Source: Flavobacteriia bacterium
GTDB taxonomy: Bacteria > Bacteroidota > Bacteroidia > Flavobacteriales_D > Crocinitomicaceae
Length of the DNA stretch: 64,000 bases
NCBI GenBank assembly: GCA_026391005.1
Contig: JAPLEV010000037.1
Span: 1 to 64,000, forward strand
Direction of reading: 5' to 3'
The position numbers and the translations under genes are program-made. Under the pieces are notes generated by a model that saw only the letters and a list, made by a program, of their open reading frames with translations, had not been told where the DNA came from and searched no databases. Below are positions 17,973 to 25,536 of this stretch, piece after piece (the first letter of the stretch is position 1; every line of letters begins with the position of its first letter).

Positions 17973-18958
17973 ACTATAATGATGTCTTTGATTCCTTTTC
18001 TAAATTTCGAGTAGTCGTTGTAGGCGATGTCATGCTAGACAATTACAAAATTGGAAAAGTACATCGAATGAGTCCTGAAGCACCGGTTCCAGTTGTTCTT
18101 TTTGAAAGAGAAGAAAATCGAATTGGTGGAGCCGGAAACGTTGCTTTAAATTTGATTGCTTTAGGCGCACATCCTATTGTTTGTTCTGTGATTGGCGCTG
18201 ACAATGCTGGAAAAATACTCATCGATAAATTCACGGAGAATGCTATCTCAAGCGCAGGTATCGTTCAAAGTAACAATCGGCAAACTACGGTAAAATCAAG
18301 AATTATTTCAAATAAGCAGCAACTCCTCCGTATTGATACTGAAACGACAGCACCTATTTCATCTGAGGAATCCAATGAATTGATGAATAAATTAAGATCG
18401 TTACTGAAGGATGGTATTGATGCCATTATTTTTGAGGATTATAACAAAGGAGTACTATCGGAAGATTTAATTCAACAAATTATCGCTTTTGCCAAATTAA
18501 ATAATATTATTACTTGTGTTGACCCCAAGTTTGAAAATTTTCTATCGTATAAATCTGTTGATTTATTCAAACCAAACCTAAAAGAATTAAAGGAAGGATT
18601 AAAGTTCGAATTTAATATGCAAAAATCATCTGAAAAATTGATTGAAGCTGTTTCACAGTTGGAGCAAAAATTGAGCAATACAATTTCCTTGATTACCTTA
18701 TCGGAATACGGTGTTTTTGTCAAAATGGGAGATCTGATCCACACAGCAAAAGCCCATCCAAGAAACATAAGCGATGTCAGTGGAGCAGGCGATACTGTTA
18801 TTGCCGTTGCTTGCCTTTGTTTACTGTCGGATTTGGCATACCACGAAATTGCTGAAATAGCGAATATTGCTGGTGGTTTAGTTTGTGAACATGCGGGAGT
18901 TATCAGCATCAATAAAGAAGAATTACTCGACGAGGTGAATAAACTATTGACTCAATAA
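17969..18958 (+). CDS. heptose 7-phosphate kinase-like PfkB family protein (RfaE domain I)
   Basis: The 329-residue protein matches the kinase half of HldE/RfaE, which phosphorylates D-glycero-D-manno-heptose 7-phosphate for LPS inner-core heptose. It has the start VVVGDVMLDNYKIGKVHRMSPEAPVPVV, the glycine-rich RIGGAGNVALNL loop, and the catalytic GAGD motif with Asp275. The nucleotidyltransferase half of bifunctional HldE is absent, so a separate HldC/RfaE2 would be needed. It is translationally coupled (ATGA) to the aminotransferase and is followed 14 nt later by ubiE. Another PfkB-type sugar kinase role cannot be excluded. Confidence 0.85.
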   Translation: MNYNDVFDSFSKFRVVVVGDVMLDNYKIGKVHRMSPEAPVPVVLFEREENRIGGAGNVALNLIALGAHPIVCSVIGADNAGKILIDKFTENAISSAGIVQSNNRQTTVKSRIISNKQQLLRIDTETTAPISSEESNELMNKLRSLLKDGIDAIIFEDYNKGVLSEDLIQQIIAFAKLNNIITCVDPKFENFLSYKSVDLFKPNLKELKEGLKFEFNMQKSSEKLIEAVSQLEQKLSNTISLITLSEYGVFVKMGDLIHTAKAHPRNISDVSGAGDTVIAVACLCLLSDLAYHEIAEIANIAGGLVCEHAGVISINKEELLDEVNKLLTQ

Positions 18959-18972
18959 ATTGTTGAACGAGT

Positions 18973-19704
18973 ATGACTAAAATCGAAGTAAAACCTTACA
19001 ACCAAGACCATAAATCAAAAAAACAAGAAGTCGCTGAAATGTTTGATAACATATCAGATCGTTACGATTTTTTGAATCATTTTCTATCCTTGGGGATTGA
19101 TAAGATCTGGCGAAGAAAAGCAATTAAAGAACTTCGATCTATTCAGCCAAAAAAAATAATTGATATTGCTACTGGAACAGGTGATTTTGCTATTGCAGCA
19201 CTAAAACTAAACCCTGAAGAAGTAATTGGTTTAGATATCTCGGCAGGTATGTTGGCCGTTGGCGAACAAAAAATGATAAAGAAAAAAGTGAATTCCATTA
19301 TAAAAATGCAATTGGGCGACTCTGAAAATATTCCGTACGATAGTGATTATTTTGATGCTTTAACCGTTGGTTTTGGCGTTCGTAATTTTGAAAACTTGGA
19401 ATTGGGATTGACAGAAATGCTAAGGGTTTTAAAGCCAGGTGGAAAGGCCGTAATCCTTGAATTCTCAAAACCAAAGCGATTTCCAATTAAACAAATATTC
19501 GGTTTTTATTCCCGCTACTTTATTCCTTTTTTTGGAAAGAGAATATCCAAAGATGCACAAGCATATTCCTATTTACCAGAAAGTGTTGCAGCCTTTCCTG
19601 AAGGAAAAGATTTTGAGGAAATTTTACACAAAATTGGCTACAAAAATATCGAATCAACTCTTGTTAGTGGTGGTATCGCTACAATCTATGCTGGAATAAA
19701 ATAA
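18973..19704 (+). CDS. ubiE: demethylmenaquinone methyltransferase
   Basis: UbiE/MenG is the SAM-dependent C-methyltransferase that turns demethylmenaquinone into menaquinone. The 243-residue protein shows the N-terminal MFDNISDRYDFLNHFLSLGIDKIWRR signature, the SAM loop DIATGTGDFAIAAL near residue 57, and the GFGVRNFENLELGLTEMLRVLKPGG motif. In Bacteroidota that lack ubiquinone, the menaquinone step is the expected one. It is followed immediately by porT, a gene order seen in other Bacteroidota genomes. Confidence 0.95.
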   Translation: MTKIEVKPYNQDHKSKKQEVAEMFDNISDRYDFLNHFLSLGIDKIWRRKAIKELRSIQPKKIIDIATGTGDFAIAALKLNPEEVIGLDISAGMLAVGEQKMIKKKVNSIIKMQLGDSENIPYDSDYFDALTVGFGVRNFENLELGLTEMLRVLKPGGKAVILEFSKPKRFPIKQIFGFYSRYFIPFFGKRISKDAQAYSYLPESVAAFPEGKDFEEILHKIGYKNIESTLVSGGIATIYAGIK

Positions 19705-19721
19705 AGTTGCAACTTTCAAGT

Positions 19722-19729
19722 TACCTTTG
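19722..19729 (+). promoter_or_regulatory. -7 promoter element TACCTTTG before porT
   Basis: TACCTTTG is an exact TAnnTTTG match in the 31-nt gap between ubiE and porT. The possible TTG start at 19727 is part of this box, which argues that porT instead begins at the ATG at 19736, 6 nt further on. Confidence 0.5.
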
Positions 19730-19735
19730 CGTTTA

Positions 19736-20458
19736 ATGAAGCGCATGAAACTATTTCTAACACTGCTTATTTTTATTGTTTTGGGGCATTCTTCCTATGC
19801 CCAAAAATTCAAGCAGGAGCGCTACAAGAATTTTGATAAGCGAATGTTTCATTTCGGTTTTATGCTAGGCTTCAATTCCAACGATTTTACGGTTTATCAA
19901 GATGTCAACGCATATGAGCAATATGGGCTTAAATTATTAGAGAATGATGCACAACCGGGTGGTCAGTTAGGCATTTTAACGACGATGAAATTAGGCACGC
20001 CTGTTCTACGTTTACGCTTTATTCCTACACTTTCATTTCAAGAAAGACTCTTAAGATATACTTTCGAAGATACCGTTTTAAATAAAGATGAAATTGGAGA
20101 AGAGCGCGTAAATTCTACCAATCTAGACTTCCCTTTAATGCTACAATTTAGAACTAAAAGACTTAATAACTTTGCCGCTTATGTTTTAGTTGGTGGGCAA
20201 TATTCTATTGATTTACAATCACAAGAAAAAGCGTCTCAAAATTATATTGATCCATACGTTAAAATCAAGCGAAATGATTTACAGGGCCAAATTGGCGGTG
20301 GATTAGAATTTTTCGCGCCTTATTTTAAGTTTGGAATAGAAATTAAATATTCACATGGTTTTATTAATAGCTTTATTCAAGATAATACCAATATCGCGAA
20401 ACCCATCAACAAGCTCTACAACAAAGTGTGGTCGCTCTCTCTCATATTTGAAGGCTAA
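19736..20458 (+). CDS. porT: type IX secretion / gliding outer-membrane protein PorT family
   Basis: The 240-residue protein has a signal peptide (MKRMKLFLTLLIFIVLGHSSYA) followed by an outer-membrane beta-barrel of the PorT type. PorT is required for type IX secretion of proteins such as gingipains and surface adhesins. Family features are the QERYKNFDKRMFHFGFMLGFN opening of the first strands, the NSTNLDFPLMLQFRTKR segment, and the short C-terminal strand KVWSLSLIFE. The adjacency to ubiE is a known Bacteroidota context. I reject the TTG at 19727 as a start because it lies in the promoter box. Another start at 19745 is possible. The next gene's ATG overlaps the TAA (TAATG). Confidence 0.85.
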   Translation: MKRMKLFLTLLIFIVLGHSSYAQKFKQERYKNFDKRMFHFGFMLGFNSNDFTVYQDVNAYEQYGLKLLENDAQPGGQLGILTTMKLGTPVLRLRFIPTLSFQERLLRYTFEDTVLNKDEIGEERVNSTNLDFPLMLQFRTKRLNNFAAYVLVGGQYSIDLQSQEKASQNYIDPYVKIKRNDLQGQIGGGLEFFAPYFKFGIEIKYSHGFINSFIQDNTNIAKPINKLYNKVWSLSLIFEG

Positions 20459-22008
20459 TGGAAAGTATTTCTTTTCAATGTTCACCGGAACAAGCACAAG
20501 ACGAAAAATTTATAGAAACTAAATTACGAACGGATAGTGGCATCGCATATCCAAAAAATATCTTCTATCGATGGAAAAAGAAAAGCATCGATGCTAGAGG
20601 CAGGAACATCAAAATAAATTGCACTTTCGAAGTAGCCAATTATACACTTCCCTCCCATTTACATGATTTCAATTTTCTTTCGGTAGCAAATGCTTCACCG
20701 ATTGTTATTATCGGAGCCGGACCAGCTGGCTTATTCGCTGCTTTACGTTGCCTGGAACTTAATCTAAAACCAATCATTTACGAACGTGGCAAAGATGTTC
20801 GTTCACGACGGCACGATTTAGCAAAGCTTAATAAAGAAGGAATCTTAAACCCAGAATCAAATTACTGCTTTGGTGAAGGCGGTGCCGGAACCTACTCTGA
20901 TGGAAAATTGTATACGCGTTCAAAAAAACGGGGTGATATTGAAAAAGTACTACAATTATTAGTTCATTTTGGAGCAGAAGATACCATTCTAGTTGATGCT
21001 CATCCTCATATTGGAACAAATAAACTTCCGCAAATTATTGAAGTAATTCGTGAAAAAATCATTCAATGTGGTGGAGAGGTTCACTTTAACAGTAAACTTA
21101 CGGATATAAAGCAGGAAAATAAAAAGTTAAGTTCCATACAAATTAATGACGGTGAATGGCTAAAAACTAAAAATTTGATACTAGCTACAGGCCATTCTGC
21201 CAGGGATGTTTTTTATTTGTTACACAATCGTAAAATTCGCATAGAATCAAAACCATTCGCACTTGGCGTTAGAATTGAACACCAACAATCTTTTATTGAT
21301 AAATTACAATACCATAATCGTGTAAACGACCAATACCTTCCCCCTGCCTCGTATAGTTTAGTTGCTCAAATAGATGGCAGAGGTGTTTACTCTTTTTGTA
21401 TGTGTCCTGGTGGAATTATTGCGCCCTGTGCAACAAGCGAAGAAGAAGTTGTCACCAATGGTTGGTCGCCCAGTAAAAGAAATAATCCCTATGCAAATTC
21501 TGGATTCGTCGTTAGTATTGATCCCTCAGATTTTAAAGATTACAAAAGCGATCCATTTGTTTGCTTAGATTTTCAAAAATCAATTGAAAAAGCATGCTGG
21601 AAAGCTGCAGGAGAAAATCAAAAAGTGCCTGCTCAAGGTTTAGCTGATTTTATTGATCGAAAGAAAACAATCAATTTCCCAAAAACATCCTATTTTATTG
21701 GTGTCACCAGCGTTGAAATGGATACTATTTTCCCTGCTTTTGTTATAGAACGTATCCGAAAGGCGTGCCTTGAATTTGAAAAGAAAATGCCGGGATTTAT
21801 AACCAATGATGCAGTTATTCACGCTCCTGAATCACGCACTTCTTCGCCTGTTCTTATACCGAGAAACCCTGAAACCTTTGAGCATGTTGAAGTGGCTGGA
21901 ATTTATCCATGCGCTGAAGGTGCAGGATATGCCGGAGGAATTGTCTCTGCTGCCATTGATGGAATGAGAGCTGTCAATGCTTTTTACGATAAGATTGAAA
22001 AAGAATGA
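20458..22008 (+). CDS. FAD/NAD(P)-dependent oxidoreductase, COG2509-like
   Basis: The 516-residue protein is a flavoprotein dehydrogenase of the uncharacterised 'FAD-dependent dehydrogenases' group. The dinucleotide-binding motif VIIGAGPAGLFAAL starts near residue 83 after an N-terminal 80-residue domain. Other conserved pieces are the NYCFGEGGAGTYSDGKLYTR segment near 135, SFCMCPGGIIAPCATSEEE near 315 and the C-terminal GAGYAGGIVSAAIDGM. The reaction is unknown. It overlaps porT by one base (TAATG), suggesting translational coupling to a T9SS gene, though this may be only compact packing. Confidence 0.88.
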   Translation: MESISFQCSPEQAQDEKFIETKLRTDSGIAYPKNIFYRWKKKSIDARGRNIKINCTFEVANYTLPSHLHDFNFLSVANASPIVIIGAGPAGLFAALRCLELNLKPIIYERGKDVRSRRHDLAKLNKEGILNPESNYCFGEGGAGTYSDGKLYTRSKKRGDIEKVLQLLVHFGAEDTILVDAHPHIGTNKLPQIIEVIREKIIQCGGEVHFNSKLTDIKQENKKLSSIQINDGEWLKTKNLILATGHSARDVFYLLHNRKIRIESKPFALGVRIEHQQSFIDKLQYHNRVNDQYLPPASYSLVAQIDGRGVYSFCMCPGGIIAPCATSEEEVVTNGWSPSKRNNPYANSGFVVSIDPSDFKDYKSDPFVCLDFQKSIEKACWKAAGENQKVPAQGLADFIDRKKTINFPKTSYFIGVTSVEMDTIFPAFVIERIRKACLEFEKKMPGFITNDAVIHAPESRTSSPVLIPRNPETFEHVEVAGIYPCAEGAGYAGGIVSAAIDGMRAVNAFYDKIEKE

Positions 22009-22067
22009 TCTTTAAAAGGTATAAAAGAAAATAATGCTATTCCTCATACTTTGATTAATTTTACAAG

Positions 22068-23243
22068 ATGAAACGTGTCGTAGTAGGACTTTCTGGAGGA
22101 GTAGATTCTAGCGTCGCTGCTCATCTTTTGGTAAAAGAGGGCTATGAGGTTATCGGTATGTTCATGCGAAATTGGCATGATGAAAGTGTTACGCTTTCGG
22201 ATGAATGTCCTTGGATTGAAGATTCAAATGATGCCCTCTTGGTTGCGCAACAACTCGGTATACCTTTCCAAGTAATCGATTTAAGCGAATCCTATAAAGC
22301 TAGAATCGTGGATTATATGTTTGATGAATATCAACGAGGACGCACACCTAATCCAGATGTTTTATGTAATCGAGAAATAAAATTTGACGTATTTCTAGAA
22401 GCAGCGATGAAACTAGGTGCTGATTTTGTCGCCACGGGTCATTATTGTCGTAAATCAGAAAATAAAGACGGCAGCTATTCTTTATTAGCAGGAATCGATA
22501 AAACAAAAGATCAATCTTACTTCTTATGTCAAATCACACAAAACCAACTATCTAAAGCTCTCTTTCCTATTGGCCACCTCGAGAAACAAGAGGTTCGTAG
22601 AATTGCCATGGAGTTAAACCTTGTTACAGCAAAAAAAAAGGACTCCCAAGGATTATGCTTTGTTGGTAAAATAAGTCTACCACTTTTTCTTCAACAAAAA
22701 TTAAAATCGAAAGTTGGAGAAATAATCGAAATTCCAAACGATTTAACACAATTTGAAGTATACAACGCCTTAACTATTGGCGCTGAAAATGTTAGCTTAT
22801 TGGCAGCTCCATTCACTTATACAAAGGATATAGGAACTATAGTAGGACAGCATCAGGGAGCTTATTACTTCACCATAGGACAACGAAAAGGATTACAAAT
22901 TGGCGGAAAACCACTTCCAAGTTTTATTATAGGAGTCGATACGAAAAATAATCTGCTTTATACTGGTCAGTCCGAGTTACACAATGGGCTTAATAAATAT
23001 GCATTGAAACTTGAGGTAAATAGTATTAATTGGCTTAATAATAAAGAATTATATATTAATAATCAATTGTCATGTCGTGTTAGAATACGCTATCGTCAAC
23101 CCTTACAGATCGCTACTTTACATCGGGTAAATGGCGATGTTTTCATTCTTTTTTCTAAGAAACAAAAGGGAATAACACCAGGGCAATTTGCCGCATGGTA
23201 TCAAGGAGATGAGTTATTAGGTTCGGGTGTAATAGAACATTAA
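22068..23243 (+). CDS. mnmA: tRNA-specific 2-thiouridylase
   Basis: MnmA activates U34 of Lys, Glu and Gln tRNAs by adenylation and inserts sulfur. The 391-residue protein has the PP-loop SGGVDSS at 9-15 and the two working cysteines: Cys100 in [12 protein letters not shown] and Cys197 in [11 protein letters not shown]. The C-terminal TrmU domain shows [15 protein letters not shown]. The sulfur would come from an IscS-type desulfurase and relay proteins encoded elsewhere. The gene ends head-on against a small ORF, sharing the TTAA stop region. Confidence 0.96.
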   Translation: MKRVVVGLSGGVDSSVAAHLLVKEGYEVIGMFMRNWHDESVTLSDECPWIEDSNDALLVAQQLGIPFQVIDLSESYKARIVDYMFDEYQRGRTPNPDVLCNREIKFDVFLEAAMKLGADFVATGHYCRKSENKDGSYSLLAGIDKTKDQSYFLCQITQNQLSKALFPIGHLEKQEVRRIAMELNLVTAKKKDSQGLCFVGKISLPLFLQQKLKSKVGEIIEIPNDLTQFEVYNALTIGAENVSLLAAPFTYTKDIGTIVGQHQGAYYFTIGQRKGLQIGGKPLPSFIIGVDTKNNLLYTGQSELHNGLNKYALKLEVNSINWLNNKELYINNQLSCRVRIRYRQPLQIATLHRVNGDVFILFSKKQKGITPGQFAAWYQGDELLGSGVIEH

Positions 23244-23434
23244 TTCATACCGACCGAAAAGAAAATCGAATTGTCATGTTCCAATTCCTTTCCATTATGG
23301 CTAATTTTATCCAATAAATCAGCAACTTGGAAAATATCTAAGGTACTTTTTTCTCCTAATTCACGGTGCTTAGATAATTTTAATTTCGCCTGATGAAGCG
23401 ATTTTTTTCTCAATGATTCTGTGTAAACGGTCAT
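23240..23434 (-). CDS. small protein of unknown function
   Basis: This 64-residue ORF encodes a basic, helical, cytoplasmic peptide ([19 protein letters not shown] followed by an acidic half). It overlaps the mnmA stop by 4 nt in the same way as other convergent pairs here. A TATGTTTG box (plus strand 23487-23494, minus orientation) about 52 nt upstream of the ATG could be its promoter. No family is recognised and expression is unproven. Confidence 0.5.
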   Translation of the reverse strand: MTVYTESLRKKSLHQAKLKLSKHRELGEKSTLDIFQVADLLDKISHNGKELEHDNSIFFSVGMN

Positions 23435-23596
23435 AACTACTTTTTTAATACTGCGAATTTGTACGCTAGGTATTAATCAAAGTTTCAAACATAATGCCGA
23501 ATCTTAAAATTAGCTTTAATTACTTTTGCTAAATATATATTTAACAACTAGTTATCTTTAATAAATGCTTTTAATAAATTCAGATACAAACGCTAG

Positions 23597-24610
23597 TTAT
23601 TGATGCTGCTGGCAGAAACCGCTTGAATGAGATGTTTTTCTTTTACATTGACTTCCGCTTTTAGTCGATCCTTTACATTGGAGAGAAACTCCCGTATTTT
23701 TATCTTTTTGATTGTTAGTCGTTTTAACAGCTTTCCATGACCAACAACTTATACATACCTTACTTTCGAGATCTCTTTCAACTTTATCAGGTAAATTAGG
23801 AAAAAAATTCAATCCCGTCATAGCTTCAACACTATCAATTGATACGGCAAAATTAGATAAACTAGCTTTTTCGGTTTTGTTTTCCAATATAAAACCAATT
23901 GCTTTAACATCTGGTTGGCTGTAGTCTAATAGTACTTTATAATAGTATTTAGGAACAGAAACCTTATTTCCGCCAATTGTAGGAAGTCCTTTACTTAATA
24001 TTGGACCCGTAACAACATATAATGAATTGTTTTCATTCGCCCAATATCTAACAAGCTCCTCTAATTTCTTCCATATTCCACGGTTAAAGCTTGGGTCCTG
24101 TGGACTCATATTACTGAAATAGAATGATTCTAGCATCGTTTTGTTAGACCAAGACATATCAGCAGCAGGCGCCAAATGCCCACGATCATAACCAGCCCCC
24201 CTATAATCCTTATCGTTCGCTGAACCTGTTTTAACATCAGGATCAACAATGAACTTATCCGAACGATCAAATGCTTTCTTAGTTTCTTCTTTGGTTAATT
24301 CATATGCTATCCAAATTGCCTGTTCATGTTCCTCACTATATAAAAGGCTGTAAGCAGTGTGGTGAACAACTGTTTTTTTCTCATCAGTGGTGAACGGAAT
24401 CTCCATTTTTGAAGAGATAAAGTCATTCTTTTCTCCAGGACCTACTATCGTATCTACCTTAAGTTTACTAGAAGAATCGACTTTGACTTGATTTATAATC
24501 GAATCATTCACCGAAACGGCATCTTTTTTCTGCTTTGAACCTTTACAGGAATGACATGAAACGACGATTAAAATTAAAGTGCAATAAAAAACAACCGATA
24601 TTTTCCTCAT
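23597..24610 (-). CDS. DNA/RNA non-specific endonuclease, lipoprotein, with C-terminal Cys-rich zinc-binding-like tail
   Basis: The 337-residue protein is a NUC1/EndA-type beta-beta-alpha-metal endonuclease. The active site is DRGHLAPAAD with His145, and the magnesium-binding asparagine lies in NMSPQDPSFNRG (Asn176). A lipobox-like VVSC at 16-19 predicts a lipid-anchored, exported protein. A Ser/Lys-rich linker follows residue 30. After the nuclease domain, a 30-residue tail has four conserved-type Cys/His positions (CKGSTKSGSQCKRKT ... GFCQQH), like the small DUF5763-type zinc-binding modules. Likely roles are nucleic acid scavenging or biofilm DNA turnover. No immunity-like partner is adjacent. 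Confidence 0.87.
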   Translation of the reverse strand: MRKISVVFYCTLILIVVSCHSCKGSKQKKDAVSVNDSIINQVKVDSSSKLKVDTIVGPGEKNDFISSKMEIPFTTDEKKTVVHHTAYSLLYSEEHEQAIWIAYELTKEETKKAFDRSDKFIVDPDVKTGSANDKDYRGAGYDRGHLAPAADMSWSNKTMLESFYFSNMSPQDPSFNRGIWKKLEELVRYWANENNSLYVVTGPILSKGLPTIGGNKVSVPKYYYKVLLDYSQPDVKAIGFILENKTEKASLSNFAVSIDSVEAMTGLNFFPNLPDKVERDLESKVCISCWSWKAVKTTNNQKDKNTGVSLQCKGSTKSGSQCKRKTSHSSGFCQQHQ

Positions 24611-24650
24611 ATTTACTAGCGTTTTAAACTGACTTGATAGCTTTGAATTA

Positions 24651-24683
24651 AAAAAAGATTGTTTCTATTTACAAGCAATCTTT
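24651..24683 (-). terminator. intrinsic terminator overlapping the stop codon of the small lipoprotein gene
   Basis: On the minus strand, AAAGATTGCTT and AACAATCTTT form an 8-bp perfect stem, extended by near-pairs, with a loop of about 11-14 nt, followed by a run of seven T. The stem's 5' arm is inside the last codons of the gene at 24669-24887 and the TAA stop lies in the loop. It should end transcription of that gene before the nuclease gene 40 nt downstream. Confidence 0.65.
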
Positions 24684-24887
24684 ATAATCAGACATATCGT
24701 AATCCTTGCACTTTTCAGCCAAATCCTTTGTTTCTTCTTGATACTCTAATAACTTTGACTCATCTAAGTCTCCGAACTTATTTAGAAGTTCAACTGATTC
24801 TTTTGCACAATCGCATGCAGTCATTCCGCCACAAGATGTTAAGGACATAGATGCAATTAGAATAAAACCAAAAATAGCTATTTTCAT
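24669..24887 (-). CDS. small lipoprotein of unknown function
   Basis: The 72-residue protein has a lipoprotein signal peptide with lipobox SLTSC (Cys19), giving a mature peptide of 54 residues. The mature part is acidic and contains four further cysteines (CDCAKE, EKCKDYD, KDC near the end), which may pair as disulfides. It resembles the many tiny cysteine-bearing lipoproteins of Flavobacteriales; the function is unknown. An intrinsic terminator overlaps its stop codon, so it is probably a monocistronic transcript. Confidence 0.75.
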   Translation of the reverse strand: MKIAIFGFILIASMSLTSCGGMTACDCAKESVELLNKFGDLDESKLLEYQEETKDLAEKCKDYDMSDYKDCL

Positions 24888-25090
24888 AAAAGTAAATTTT
24901 GTTAAAATTATTGATTTGTTATTTATTATTAAACTTATTCAGGATAGCGATTTTTAACAAATTTAGATATCCTAGCTTTAGCGTCGATTTAAAGATAATA
25001 TAAATTTCTTTACAAACTTGTTGAATGTAAAAGTTTAAATGATACGTTATTTTAGAATTCGACGAGTTATCAATAATTATTATTTAAAAA

Positions 25091-25531
25091 TCACCGTACT
25101 TTATCGTCCTTCAGAATATTTATAAAATGAAATCCCTTTGGAGCAAAACCTTCATTATAAAAGAATTTATGAGCTTTAAAATTAGTGGTATACGAATCTA
25201 ACGAAAGCATTGTACAATCATGTTCAATTGCTTTTTTATGAAGAAAATCAAAAATCAATTTCCCAATACCTTGCCCCCTTTTCTTTTCAGTAACAATAAT
25301 ATTATCCAATTCTAGGTATTTACCACACCATAATTTTGTACCAATCCAAAAACCACTTATACCCAAACAATCCTCTCCATCAAATACCCCTACTTGTCCA
25401 TAATTGTGAGGCAGCATTTGATCCAATTCAATTGTATATTCTTCTAGCGTTAGACTAGGATATAACACTTGAAGAACTGATATATTATTAATCATTTCTT
25501 GCTTATCTACTAATTCTCTAACAGTTAACAT
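25091..25531 (-). CDS. GNAT family N-acetyltransferase
   Basis: The 146-residue cytoplasmic protein is a single GNAT domain. The acetyl-CoA-binding motif A is IIVTEKKRGQGIGKLIFDFLHKKA (about residues 78-101), followed by the motif B segment FYNEGFAPKGFHFI. Substrate is not predictable. It lies 5 nt downstream of the S9 peptidase gene on the same strand and is probably co-transcribed with it. About 200 nt of AT-rich sequence without features separates it from the small lipoprotein gene. Confidence 0.88.
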   Translation of the reverse strand: MLTVRELVDKQEMINNISVLQVLYPSLTLEEYTIELDQMLPHNYGQVGVFDGEDCLGISGFWIGTKLWCGKYLELDNIIVTEKKRGQGIGKLIFDFLHKKAIEHDCTMLSLDSYTTNFKAHKFFYNEGFAPKGFHFINILKDDKVR

Positions 25532-25536
25532 CTATG

